Shown here piece by piece: positions 23,412-34,901 of a DNA stretch of 64,000 nucleotides; positions within the stretch are counted from its first letter, which is position 1, and each line of letters starts with the position of its first letter. The notes beneath the pieces are model-generated. The model was not told the origin of the DNA. It was given only the letters and a program-made list of their open reading frames with translations, and ran no database searches. The DNA comes from Sipunculus nudus (Eukaryota > Annelida > Sipuncula > Golfingiida > Sipunculidae). A program made the translations under genes and the position numbers. The stretch lies in NCBI GenBank assembly GCA_026874595.1, contig CM049320.1, positions 45,332,714 through 45,396,713 of the forward strand, in the 5' to 3' direction.

Positions 23412-25833
23412 AACAAGTGACCCATGGGTCATGACGCTCAGCTGACTGGAAAGAGATTCGCAAAAGGAAATTTTATCATCTGAATGGTAGTATATACCCA
23501 TTCAACTGAAGCATCAAACAGATTAACCAACAGGCCAAAATTGTGTCTGTATTTATATATCTCAAAAATAGAGAAAAATGCGTAAAAAATACAAATGGCT
23601 CCACCAATCTGCAGAAACTAATCAAAGACTTAATGGTCAATATGCATGCAAAGAATCATGGTGATCTCTGCATTAGTTGTTACAACTTGTGCCATGTGAA
23701 CAGATGACAGCATCCTTAAAGGTCTCAAAAATAGAGAAAAAAAATCGAAAAATTGAATAAAATATAGGTGGAACCACCAGTCTGCAGAAACTGATGAAAC
23801 ACTCCATAAACAATATCCATCCAAAGAATCATGGTGATCTCTGCATTAGTTGTTCTGGTACTTCAGCTTTTGTATCGAATTGTTCATTATTCTGAGGGAT
23901 ACTTCGGAGTCCTATAGCTTGAAGGATATGGGAAACAGAGACCTAATTTCAGGTTTCCACAGACACTTTTCATGGGCCTCCTTGCATGACAAGAATGCAG
24001 ATTCTAGGTCCAGTTGTTATGATTTGTACCCTGTTGACAGATAACCACATCTTTAAAGGTCTAAAAAAAATGGAGAAAAAAATTTGTAAAAATTTGAAAA
24101 AATAGAGGTGGCGCACCCAGTCTGCAGAAACTGATGGAACACCTCATGATCAATATGTATGCCAAAAATCATGACCATCAGTGATGTAGTTATTGAGATA
24201 CTGCAGTTTTTGTATCAAATTTGTCATTATTCTTAGGGATACTTCAGAGTCCTATAGCTTAAAGGATATGGGTAACAGAGACCTAATTTCATTTTCCATG
24301 GAGACTTTTCATGGATCTCCCTGTGTTTCAAGAATGAAGATTCTATGTCCAGTCTATACAATTTGTGCCCTGTTAACAGATGTTCATATCGTTAAAGGTC
24401 GCAAAATAAAGTAAAAAATTTGTAAAAAAACCCGAACAAATATACGTGGTGCCATCAGTCTGCAGAAACTGATGAAACATTCCATGATCAATATCCATGT
24501 AAACAATTATGGTGATCTCTGCATTAGTTGTTCAGATACTTCAGCTTTTGTATCAAATTATCCATTATTCTGAGCTGTACTTTGAAGTGCCATTGCTCAA
24601 AGGATATGGGTAACAGAGACCTAATTTCAGGTTTCCATGGAGACCTTTCATGGGTCTCCCCGTGTGTCAAGAATGAAGATTCTAGGTTCAGTCGTTAAGA
24701 TTTGTACCCTGTTGACAGATAACTACATCCTTAAAGGTCTCATAAATAGAGAAAAAAATTATAAAAATTTGAAAAAATACAGGTGGCGCCACCAGACTGC
24801 AGGACTGATGGAACACCTCTTGATCAATATGTATGCCAAAAATCATGACCATCAGTGTTGTAGTTATTGAGATGTTGCAGGTTTTTTTTTTATCAAATTT
24901 TCCATTATTCTGGGGGGTAATTGGGAGCCCCACAACTCAAAGGATATGGGTAACAGAAACCTAATTTCAGGTTTCCATGGGGACTTTTCATGGGTCTCCC
25001 TGTGTGTCAAGAATGAAGATTCTAGGTCCAGTCTTTACGATTTGTGCCCTGTTAACAGATGTTCACATTTTTAAAGGTCTAAAAATAGAGAAAACAATTC
25101 GTAAAATATCGAAAAATATAGGTGGCACCACCAGTCTGTAGAAACTGATGAAACATCTAATGATCAATATGTATGCCAAAAATTATGACCATCAGTGATG
25201 TAGTTAATGAGATTTTGAAGTTTTTTTTATGAAATTTTTGACAATTCTCGGGGGTACTTTGGGGCCCCATAGCTCAAAGGATTTGGGTAACGGAGAACTA
25301 ATTTCTGGTTTCCATGGAGACTTTTCATAGGTCTCTCACTGTGTCAACAAATGAAGATTCTAGGTCCAGTCTTTACGATTTGTGCCCTGTTAATAGATGT
25401 TCACTTTTTTAAAGGTCTCAAAAATAGAGAAAAAAATATGTAAAAAATCGAAAAATACAGGTGGCGCCACCAGTCTGCAGGAACTGATGGAACATCTCAT
25501 GATCAATATGTATGCCAAAAATCATGACCATCAGTGATGTAGTTAATGAGATATTGAAGTTTTTGTATGAAACTTTTGACTATTCTGGGGGGGTACTTTG
25601 GGGCCAAATAGCTCGAAGGATATGGGTAACAGAGACCTAATTTCTGGTTTCCAAGGAGATTTTTCATCGACCTCTCAGAATGTCAAGTTACAAGATTGTA
25701 AGTCCGATTTGTGCCAGGTTAACGGACAGACAGACAGACGGACAGACGGACAGACGGACAGACAGACAGACGGACGAAGGACAAAGAGTGATCGCTATAG
25801 CTCAGCATGACTGAAAGTCAGCTGAGCTAAAAA
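23412..25833 (+). mobile_element. Type 1 element carrying a 339-bp tandem array
   Basis: It has type 1 ends (ACAAGTGACCCATGGGTCAT then GCTCAGCTGA; 3' GACAGACGGACAG repeats, stem-loop and TCAGCTGAGCTAAAA), but the body is unlike the long form. It holds about six tandem units with 'gtctgcagaaactgatg', 'catggtgatctctgcatta', 'ggatatgggtaacagag', 'tttcaggtttccatgg'. The palindrome GGTGGCGCCACC or a variant starts at 23767, 24107, 24445, 24782, 25121 and 25460, so the period is 337-340 bp. Identical ends with different cores imply core exchange. Confidence 0.75.
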
Positions 25834-25877
25834 CGAGAAAATAAAACAAGTGCAAAAATAAACCTGACGATATTAAA

Positions 25878-28800
25878 ACAAGGGACCCATGGGTCACGGC
25901 GCTCAGCTGATCATGATTGGATTATTAAATGTTTCTCCACTGTGATACTATATCGAGTCGATAAAGCTTATGAATATCATGGACATGTTGGGCTATTATA
26001 AAGGAATGTAATGTAAAATGTGAGTAAATGATAAATGAAATTACCTGACTGATGGATTAATAAAGTCAAATATAGTGGTTTATTTTTTATTTATTTAGGA
26101 GGGGTTGAAAATTGTGATATATTTGAGCAAATATGAATGCAATGACAGCAGTAATAAGCAGTAGTAGAATGATGATAAGTTTATTTGTTGAAGGATCTAA
26201 AGTGTATGGTAGTCTGCAAGCTTTCAATTTGACAGATATGATGTTACGATTAACTATGCTGATGAAGTGATTTATGAATTTGTGACTGTATGACACAATA
26301 TCTCTTTAGTCTTGACAAGGTACATTATTGTGATGCCCACTATGTCTACATATTACACAATATTGACATAATTTCTGGCATGTACATAGGTACCTATGGA
26401 CGAATAGTTATACAAAATATTAAAGTATGAATATATCTGATTCATCTTGTTCTTGCTTACTGAGGCAGACTTTGGGATGGGGTTTGGAGAAGGGAAAAGT
26501 GAGGGCAGCACGAAGGTGGATGTAGAAATATTCTATTGTAATGTTTTTCATTTATATAAGAATATGAAAAGCTAAGAGGAAAGGGGCCCTCCTACTTGGT
26601 GATAGTAAAGTTCTAAATATATGATTGTAAACTAATACTCTGACAAGACTGTCATGAAGAAAAACAGTAAAAGTTTTGAGATACTGTGATGCATATGGAA
26701 ATTTACAGATGGACAGGCAAGTTGACAGAATGGACTAATACCTTTATTTCACTTTCAAGGGAATAATACATTTAAGTTTATATATAATCCTATTTTTTTA
26801 AGCATATCCACTTTTTCCATTAAGAAGTTTTTATCTGAATCATTTTTTTATTTACAGGTTTTATAAATTTTTAATAAAAAAACCTGAAAATGTAAGTTAA
26901 AATATTAGAATTGTTGCAATCATTATATATACAGAGTAAAAAACTGAAACTATAAGTTAAAATATTAGAATTGTTGCAAAAGTTGCAATCATCATATATC
27001 CAGAGTGTAGCTCATATTGGGTCATATTATGCATACACATATATTTTATTATTTTTAAATCATAAATGTTTAAACTGAATTTAAAAGAAAATAATGCCAC
27101 AACATGGCATCTACAAGAGTATTCCTTGAATCACTATTAAAAAGTTTTGCACATTGGAGTTTTCAGTACATGCTTAATTTTATTCACCAAATTAAAATAA
27201 AAGATTCAGTAAATCTGATAAAATAAAACATCTTTTCAAATAAAGTATACACACTGTTGGTTGAATGAGGGACAAACAATATCATTGTGCTAATTACTAT
27301 CCCAGTTTTAATTTATTACTGGAATTAATAGTCAATTTCACACCTGGTGAAGTTTTTACTCCTCTGAAGTAAGGAATTACTTATCTCATGAACATCCACA
27401 CTTTCATAGCAATACACCACCTTGTGGACAATTAAATGTACACTTTAATCATTGTAACCCTGGTGGTACAATACTAGATGGGCTAGATGAAAACAACACT
27501 TGACATGGTGTATGAAAACATGAATAAAAGCTATTCTTTCCAATCAATTTCTTTGAAATTTCAGATTTTAAAAGATTAAATCCTTATGTATATATGCTGT
27601 GAAAATTAAATCAAAAGTGCCAAAGTTGGACAAAATTTAAGGTATTGATTTTTTATTTATGCTAATAACTTGAAAAATTTGCTAAATTCAGATCTAAATT
27701 TGGGTAAACAATTGAATCTTGATTAAATAAAGTTATATCTCATGTTAGGTGAGTAAATATATTTCCTGATTTTTTTAAAAATTGCATTATGTTTTGGCCC
27801 ATAACTTCAAAATAATACCCAATACTGACCTAATTTTTGGTATGTTCATAGAAAATGTATGAAAGAATGTGAATACTAAATACAATCAAAAACAGATAAG
27901 TGGTTTTGATATTAGGCAGCCTTGAAGTGTAACAATGGCTTTTTTTTATGGAAAACAGAGTTTTTTTCCCTTAATATCTCGAAGGAACGAAGTCCTAATG
28001 ACCCAATTTTTGGTATGGTAGGAGATTTTGGGGACATCTAAAATTATGCCAACAGCCTGGGGAGCATAGAGATGTGCACTGAATGACCTACAGTCATCAA
28101 AGTGGACTGCTTGACAATGTAAGAGAATACAAAAGAGCCTCCAAAACAAATTCAATAACTATAGCCTAATTTTGCAGCTTTTATTTTCAAATTTCAGATT
28201 TTAACAGATTAAATCCTTATGTATACATGGTGTGAAAATTAAATCCACAGTACTTACAGGAAAAAAACGTGCCGTGGCCAAAGTTGGGCAAAATTTAAGG
28301 TACCAATTTTATATTTTTGCCAATATTTAAAAAAATTTAACAGATTTTGATATAATTTTTGGTATACAATTAAATTTTGATAAATTAAAGTTGTATTACT
28401 GGAAAAAAGGCCCTACCTTTAACACTTTTGGTCTTAAGTGACCAAATATCTTCCTGATTTTTTTACAAAGTCCATTATGTTTGGGCTCATAACTTTTTTA
28501 AATTTTATAATACTGACTTAATATCTGGCATGTACATAGAAACTATATAGAGGAATATTTATGGTAAATATGAAGAAAACCAGATGAGTGGTTTTGATAT
28601 TAGGCAGTCCTGAAGTGTGAAAATAGATTTTTCATAAAAAATTGAGGTTTTTCCTTAATATCTCGAAGGAACGAAGTCCTATTGACCCAATTTTCGGCAT
28701 GGTAGGAGGTTTTGGGGACATCTAACTGTATGCCGAATTTCAGATTCCTAGGTCCAATGGTGTCGAAACGTGCCAGTCTTACGGACGGACATCCAGAGGG

Positions 28801-28887
28801 ACAGACGGACGGCAAGACAGACGGATGGACGACGGACAATGGACCATGACTATAGCTCAGATGACTTATAGTCAGCTGAGCTAAAAA
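25878..28887 (+). mobile_element. Type 1 element, complete (3.0 kb)
   Basis: It starts ACAAGGGACCCATGGGTCAC with 5' word GCTCAGCTGA and ends with CGGACGGACA microsatellite, stem-loop and CTGAGCTAAAAA. The central 26.0-27.5 kb has little similarity to other copies and no recognisable gene. The right third is the familiar type 1 block with the two-copy repeat. This is the only type 1 copy with a long unique centre besides the one at 54.2 kb. Confidence 0.6.
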
Positions 28888-29100
28888 TTATCATTTATTG
28901 AGTTTTGAGTTTGTCATTTATTTCCATTTTATGAACTCTGTTGAACAGAGGCATCTTCACCATATTCCTGTATCTTCATAGCTATACTCTTTTTTTTTTC
29001 ATTTTCATAACCAGGTCCATTAAATACTCTAGATCCTGTGCCTGACTTTCTCTCATCCAGTACAACTTTTTTTTAAGATTTTATCAGATTTTTTGTAAAC
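28888..29100. other. AT-rich leader before Helitron coding region
   Basis: A short T-rich stretch lies between a type 1 end and the first Helitron frame. The Helitron 5' terminus is presumably here or is lost under the type 1 element. I could not identify a TC start. Confidence 0.3.
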
Positions 29101-29978
29101 TTGAAAAATATCTGCCCAGCTATGGCTTCAGCTATACCTGTCCCGGCTGTATCTATCAGTAAGATAGTTAAAGGCACTTTTCACCAAGGCGATCCTCAGT
29201 TTCCATCAGAGTCAGCTGACAAACAGTGTGTGCCTAATTCCCTTGTTGCTCTCCTTTATGCCACCCTGCACGATGTTGTTGAATGGCAAACAAATGATAT
29301 GGACACAATATTAATTGAAGGGGATCATTTGTACAGAACATTGATGTCAGATATACCAGATAAAGGATATATGGCTTGGGATGAAATACCAGAGTACATA
29401 CAATCCCTTGATCATAATTTCAAGATAAAACCAACCTTGATCACCGATGGTTTCCTTAATCATTCTGATGTGCAAGCACCCTATATGTTTTACCAGTATG
29501 CTTTGGCAGAAATCACTTCCATGAAATGTGGGCTTATTATAGTTGGAGGTAACGCGATTGCAGTTTCATATCAGCAGAAATGTTACTGTTTGATCCACAC
29601 AGCAGAAATCATCTTGGGTATCCTACACCTTGTGGCACATCAGTTCTTCTTGCATTTGAATTGCAGTCAGAATTCTTTCAGTATATATCAAACTATGCAA
29701 ATGTGATGAATGCAACTATGTTTGAAGTGACATATTTCAGAATAAACCAAGTCACCACTAAAGCATTTAAACTTGGACTGAAACGCCAAAGTAAACAGTC
29801 TACCAAATCAGATGATCCGCAAAAGCTTGCAGCCCAGTCAACAACAGACCTCATGGACACGGTAAATAAAAGCAGACCTGAACATGAAAATGATTCTCAA
29901 GATGGTGTTCACTTGATCAAAGAATACTTTAAAGATCAGCAACTAAAAATGAACAGAAAAGTATATTTGAAAGAGTAA
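29101..29978 (+). pseudogene. Helitron cysteine-protease-like domain (frameshifted)
   Basis: The first frame (29101-29706) carries FHQGDPQFPSESADKQC followed by VPNSLVALLYATL, the nucleophile-cysteine block of deubiquitinase-like proteases (OTU- or peptidase C76-like) that accompany Helitrons and other selfish elements in animals. The matching FDPHSRN block with the probable catalytic His lies only in the second frame (29580-29978), so a one-base frameshift near 29580-29590 separates the two catalytic halves. The domain might process the element protein or strip ubiquitin; that role is inference. The start Met at 29101 or the one at 29122 is possible. Exact family is uncertain. Confidence 0.6.
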
Positions 29979-30019
29979 ATGCAACAGAAAAGAATGAATC
30001 CAGCTCACAGGGATATAGA

Positions 30020-30576
30020 ACGCCTAAAAGATCAACAAAGAAAACTGTTATCAAGATGAAATGAAACTTGTAGACAAAAGAAAGAAAGGCTGAGAAACAA
30101 CAGAAGCAAGCTGCTAGACTTAATGAAATGTACAGACAAAAAGAACGTTCTGCAGAGAAAGCATATAATCAAAAGATAAGAAAAGATCAAAATCGAAGGG
30201 CACAAGAGAGAGAAGCTGAGAAACAACAGAAGCAAACTGCCAGACAAAACGAAACATACAGACAAAAAGAAAGAAAGGCCGAGAAACATCAGAAGCAAAC
30301 TGCCTGACAAAATGTAACTTACAGACAAAAAGGACGTTCTGCAGAGAAAGCATACAATCAGAAGATAAGCAAAGACCAAGTTCGAAGGGCACATGAGAAA
30401 GAAGCTGAGAAACAACAGAAGCAAACTGCTAGACAAAATGAAATCTATCGGCAAATGGAACATGTCAGAGAATCAACTGGTAAAAAAAAAGACCTGAAGA
30501 TGATTTCTTTAGAGAAACTGAGAGACTGGCCAAAAGGAGGAAAAGAGCTGATCAATTACATAAGAGAACTGAGACT
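30020..30576 (+). repeat. Lys/Arg/Gln-rich coding repeat in Helitron
   Basis: DNA units of 126 and 63 bp encode a charged repeat with the phrases AEKQQKQTARQNE, YRQKER and SAEKAYNQKI, in the order long-short-long-partial (about 30095-30450). The frame contains a TGA near 30304 and an A-run near 30480 where the phase may slip. It then joins the frame of the zinc-rich domain at 30577 (the codons before the Met are open). Predicted to be helical and strongly basic, plausibly a DNA- or RNA-binding linker. The long open frames on the opposite strand are shadows of this repeat. Confidence 0.65.
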
Positions 30577-32144
30577 ATGAGAAACACAAGAGCACAAAAA
30601 AGAACTGATGAATCATACAGACAAAATGAAAAAGAAGTTTATCTGAAGAGAAAACAGGGTGCAAATCTCAAAGAATGTATCCAGAAATTTCATACTTCAA
30701 TATCTGAAGGTCCCATATATGCTTGTTGTTGCTGTAATCAGACATGGTTCAAACACTCGGTAAAGAATTCTGATAACTGGCCAGACAAACTAGATTCCAC
30801 TTTCCTAGCTACACACATTACGGATGTAAAATCAGTGGACAATAAACAGTGGTTATGCACAACTTGTCTTGATGCTCTCAAATGCCACAAGACACCAAAA
30901 CTTTCTGTATTTAATGGAATGCAGTTTCCTGATAAGCCACCTGAATTGAACTTGTGTCCCCTAGAGGAAAGGCTTGTTGCATTACGCATACCATTCATGC
31001 AGTTACGAGAATTACCTAGAGGTTCACAGTTGTCACTGAAGGGATCACTGGTCAACGTTCCTACTCAGATAGAAATGACTGTGGATATGTTGCCACGTAC
31101 ATCAGACTCCACCGCTACTGTACCAATAAGTTTAAAACGTAAACTTGAGTACAAAAATGTAGAGTGCACTCAAAATGTACGTCCAGCTGTAATACAGAGT
31201 GCACTACACTACTTGATGAGACATAGTCAGTTGTATAATGATGCAAACATTACAATAAATAGCAATTGGCTTCAAACTTTCAAAAAATCACAAGAGCATG
31301 AACCTCTTGGCACAACTGACAATTCCGTGGATGATAGTCTATCTGATGATGAAATTTTGAAGAAATACACGAAGATGAACAAGGAGGAATTCTAGATACC
31401 ATGCTTGATGATACTGAACTCACAGGGAATGACATAATATCTGTAGCCCCTGGTGAAGGACAGAAGCCCTTGAGTCTGTTTCAAGACAAAGATTCAGAAT
31501 ATATGTCATTTCCGTCAATTTTCTGTGGGCAAAGAAGATTAGATAATGCTGAAAGAAAAACTTCTGTTTATTACAGTGACATTTGCAAATGGGAACTCCG
31601 AGCACTTGATCACAGAGTTGCTGCAAATGTTCCAAATCTTTTCTATAAAATGAAGAAATTACAAATGGAACAAATTACAGGAAAGGTTAGCCTAGCAATT
31701 CCTCAAATCAAAACTAAAGGGAAAAAGTATTCCCCCCAGGATGTCCTGAATGAAAGCAAAGTTCAAGAGTTGACTAGGTTGGATGAGGGCTACAGGATTT
31801 TCAGATCCATACGAGGCTCCCCTCCATACTTTGAAGCAGGTAAAAAAGATCTCTTTGCAATGATTAGACAACTAGGATTGCCAACATGGTTTATATCTCT
31901 ATCTGCTGCAGACACACATTGGGAAGACCAGCTGGTCATGCTTGGAAAACTGATTGATGGCAGAACATATTCAAGTGATGATATTAGACAAATGGATTGG
32001 GTAAATGAAACACGCTTGGTTAAAGCAGATCCTGTAACCTTTGTAGGGTATTTTGAACACAAGAGTTCATTCCTTCATTCACACCATCTTAAAAAGTGCA
32101 CATTCACCTCTTGGAAAGCCGAAAGATTTCTTTTACAGAGTTGA
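30577..32144 (+). pseudogene. Helitron N-terminal zinc-rich and Helitron-like N domains
   Basis: The first part (30577-31395) has a cysteine-rich module (YACCCCNQTWF ... WLCTTCLDAL) followed by LCPLEERLVALRIPFMQLREL, typical of the domain preceding Rep in animal Helitrons. A frameshift near 31385 leads into 31401-32144, with RGSPPYFEAGKKDLFAMIRQL and PTWFISLSAADTHW, the Helitron-like N domain. A second frameshift near 32065 separates it from Rep. The Met at 30577 is not a true start because the charged repeat upstream is in phase. Confidence 0.85.
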
Positions 32145-33387
32145 ATTTCAGCAACGTGGCTCTCCACATATTCACATGCTTATGTGGATTGATGATGCAC
32201 CCATATATGGTCAACATGAAGGAGATACTGTCACCAAATACATTGATGAGCATGTGACCTGCTGCAAAAATGATGCAGACCGTCAAGATCTGATAGATCT
32301 ACAAATACACAGACACTCCAGGTCTTGTAGAAAGAATGGAAAGCCAATTTGTCATTTTAACTTTCCATTGCCACCCATGCCACAAACTAAAATCCTTGCA
32401 CCTCATGACACAGAAGTTGATGAAAAACACAAACAGAACTACCACAGGATCTCTCAGGCACTTGCAAGCTTAAATGTTGACAATGACCTGTCCTTTCATG
32501 ATTTCTTAAACTCTCTTGAACTCTCTCTAGATGACTACTACATGGCCCTGCGTACATCCATTAAAGGTCCAAAAGTATTCCTTAGAAGGTCACCATCTGA
32601 AATAAAAACCAATGGATACATGAGACTTTTGTTTACTGCATGGAAAGCTAACCATGACCTTCAGTTTATTCTTGATCCTTATGCATGTGCAACATACATA
32701 GTTTCCTATGTCAGCAAAAGTCAAAGGTGAATGAGTGCTTTGTTAGATGCTGCTTGCAAAGAAGCTAGAAAAGGGGATAAAACTCTAAGACAGCAGGTGA
32801 GAGATATGGGAAACAAGTTTTTGAATGCTGTGGAAATAGGTGCTAAGGAAGCAGTATATCTAGTATTACAACTTCCAATGACAAGAACCACCAGGGATGT
32901 AATATTTGTACCAACTGCCCCTCCAGATGGAAGAACTTTTCTACTCAAGAGTACAGAACAACTTGAGCATCTCCCACATGATTCGACAGACATAGCAGCA
33001 AATAATATCATTGACAGATACTTAAAGAGACCAAAAGCATTTGAAAATTGGTGTCTTGCTGATTTTGCATCACAGATTAATATTAAATACCCCTTGGAAA
33101 GAGCAGATGATGCATTCCATGACAACACTGATGATAACACCATCACTGATCAAAATGAAGCAATTGCTAATATAAACACAGAAGAAAAGCTCAGTATCAC
33201 CTTACCAAATGGTACAACATACACTCGCAGACAAGTTCCAACAGTTCTGAGATATGTTCGTTATACTGAGAAAATAGACCCAGAAAACTGCTTTTGTGAA
33301 AGGCTGCTGTTGTTCACATCATGGAGAGATGAAACCAAAGACCTTTTGAATGGTTCACTCACATACGCAGAACAATATAACAAGAAA
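32053..33387 (+). pseudogene. Helitron Rep (HUH endonuclease) region
   Basis: The frame carries EFQQRGSPHIHMLMW, the HUH metal-binding motif (here His-Ile-His) of rolling-circle Rep proteins, and the tyrosine block YACATYIVSYVSK, which supplies the nucleophilic tyrosines. Rep nicks and joins strands during transposition (family knowledge). An in-frame TGA at 32728-32730 lies just after the tyrosine block, and translation could restart only at the Met at 32731. The frame then runs to 33387, where a type 4 element interrupts it between two codons; the frame resumes in phase at about 34902. Confidence 0.85.
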
Positions 33388-34901
33388 ACTAGATGTGTCG
33401 GAACGACACGAATGCCCCCGCCTGGAGCAAATTAGAAACATTTGTTAAATTTTGTAAAATTTTTTAAGTTCAGGAAGTGTTGTATGGTCAAAAGTAGGTC
33501 AACAAGGGCAAAATGCAAACTCGATCTGTAAAGGGTCATTATCAAGCAACACACCAAAAATCAGGCCAGTATCTGCAGGCATTGTGAAAAAAAGTCCATA
33601 TATGTGCATTTTTCATGAAAATTTCTGTCTTTCATGAAATTTTCTATGTTCAGGATCTGTCATATGGTCAAAAATAGGTTAACTGGGACGAAACAAACTC
33701 GATCTGTAAGTGGTCATTATGCGCCCACAGACCAAACATTAGGCCAGTATCTGTAAGCATTGTATTGCGAAACTAGAATATTAGCAAAAGTTGATAATCA
33801 TTTATAAATTTAAATTGGAGAGGTATATACCATGTTTCATAACAATCCACCAAATGCTTCCTGAGAAATAAGCTCCTAAGTTTTTTTCTATACTAAGCTC
33901 TGTGATATTGAAAAGTAGGTCAAGATTACCCATCTTTGAACTTGACCAAGATTTTGTAAATATAATGCAATAGCACTGAAGAAATGAAGTTCCTGTGTTG
34001 AATACCTTTGGAGATATCCTGCACAAAAGGCCAAAATTGAAAAAATCCGATAAAATTTCATTAAAAAAATCAGAAATTGCAGGTGGCGCCACCAAAATTG
34101 TGCAGCACATACAGACCATCAGTCCCAATGATCATAGTAAGTTTTGTGAAATTCCACACAATGGGTCCTGAGATATAAACTTCTGAGTGTTTTTCTATAA
34201 TCAGCTCTAAAATGTAGAAAAATGGGTCAAGGTCACCCATCTTCGAACTTGACCGAGATTTTATCGATATACATCTTCACTCATGAAATAAAATTCCAAC
34301 GGTGAATCCTTTTAGAGATATCCCGCTCACAAGGTAAAAGTTAACAGACGCGGAACGGACAGACGGATGGACAGACACCGGACAGACAGATGGACAGACG
34401 GACAGCTTGGGTGACGACAATAGCCCATCAGCCTATGAGCTGAGGGCTAAAAACGGCTGTACATGTGTATTTGTCATGAAAATTTCTACTTTTCATGAAA
34501 TTTTCTAAGTTTAGGAGCCGTAAAATGGTCAAAAGTAGGTCAACCGGGACAAAACACGAACTCGATCTGTAACTGGTCATTATCTGCCCACACACGAAAA
34601 ATCAGGCCAATATCTGTAGGCATTGCGAAAAAAGTCCGTACATGTGTATTTGTCATGAAAATTTCAATTTTTCATGAAATTTTCTAAGTTTAGGAGCCGT
34701 AAAACAGTCAAAAGTAGGTCAACCAGGACGAAACGTGAACTCGATCTGTAACTGGTCATTATCTGCCCACACACGAAAAATCAGGCCAATATCTGCAGGC
34801 ATTGCGAAAAAAAGTCCGTACAACGGTTTGATTTCGGAATGACGGAATGACGGACATGGGTAAAACTATATGCCCCGGCCTTTTTGTGGCGGGGGCATAA
34901 A
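33388..34901 (+). mobile_element. Type 4 element carrying an embedded type 3, inside the Helitron
   Basis: It starts ACTAGATGTGTCGGAACGAC, a perfect 5' hairpin (GTGTCG-GAA-CGACAC), with 5' word ATGCCCCCGCC. It ends with a strong hairpin (ATGCCCC.GCC/GGC.GGGGCAT) and GGCGGGGGCATAA. The Helitron frame matches on both sides with no duplicated target (boundary ambiguous within an A-run). A type 3 element with its 5' word deleted is embedded at 33772-34452, at the same internal point as in the copy at 11601. No coding sequence of its own. Confidence 0.75.
33772..34452 (+). mobile_element. Embedded type 3 element, 5' word deleted
   Basis: It begins CTAGAATATTAGC, lacks the ~95 bases with word GCCCTCAGCC, carries one palindrome GGTGGCGCCACC (34082), and ends with CAGACGGACAG microsatellite and GCTGAGGGCTAA. 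The junction sequence 'gcattgtattgcgaa' on its left matches 'gcattgcattgccaa' at 11984. It shows that the type 4 plus type 3 composite predates both insertions. Confidence 0.7.

Noticed and set aside
30032-30463. Long minus-strand open frame with leucine/phenylalanine-rich repeats
   Set aside because: It is the antisense shadow of the Lys/Gln-rich Helitron repeat; the plus strand fits the element order.
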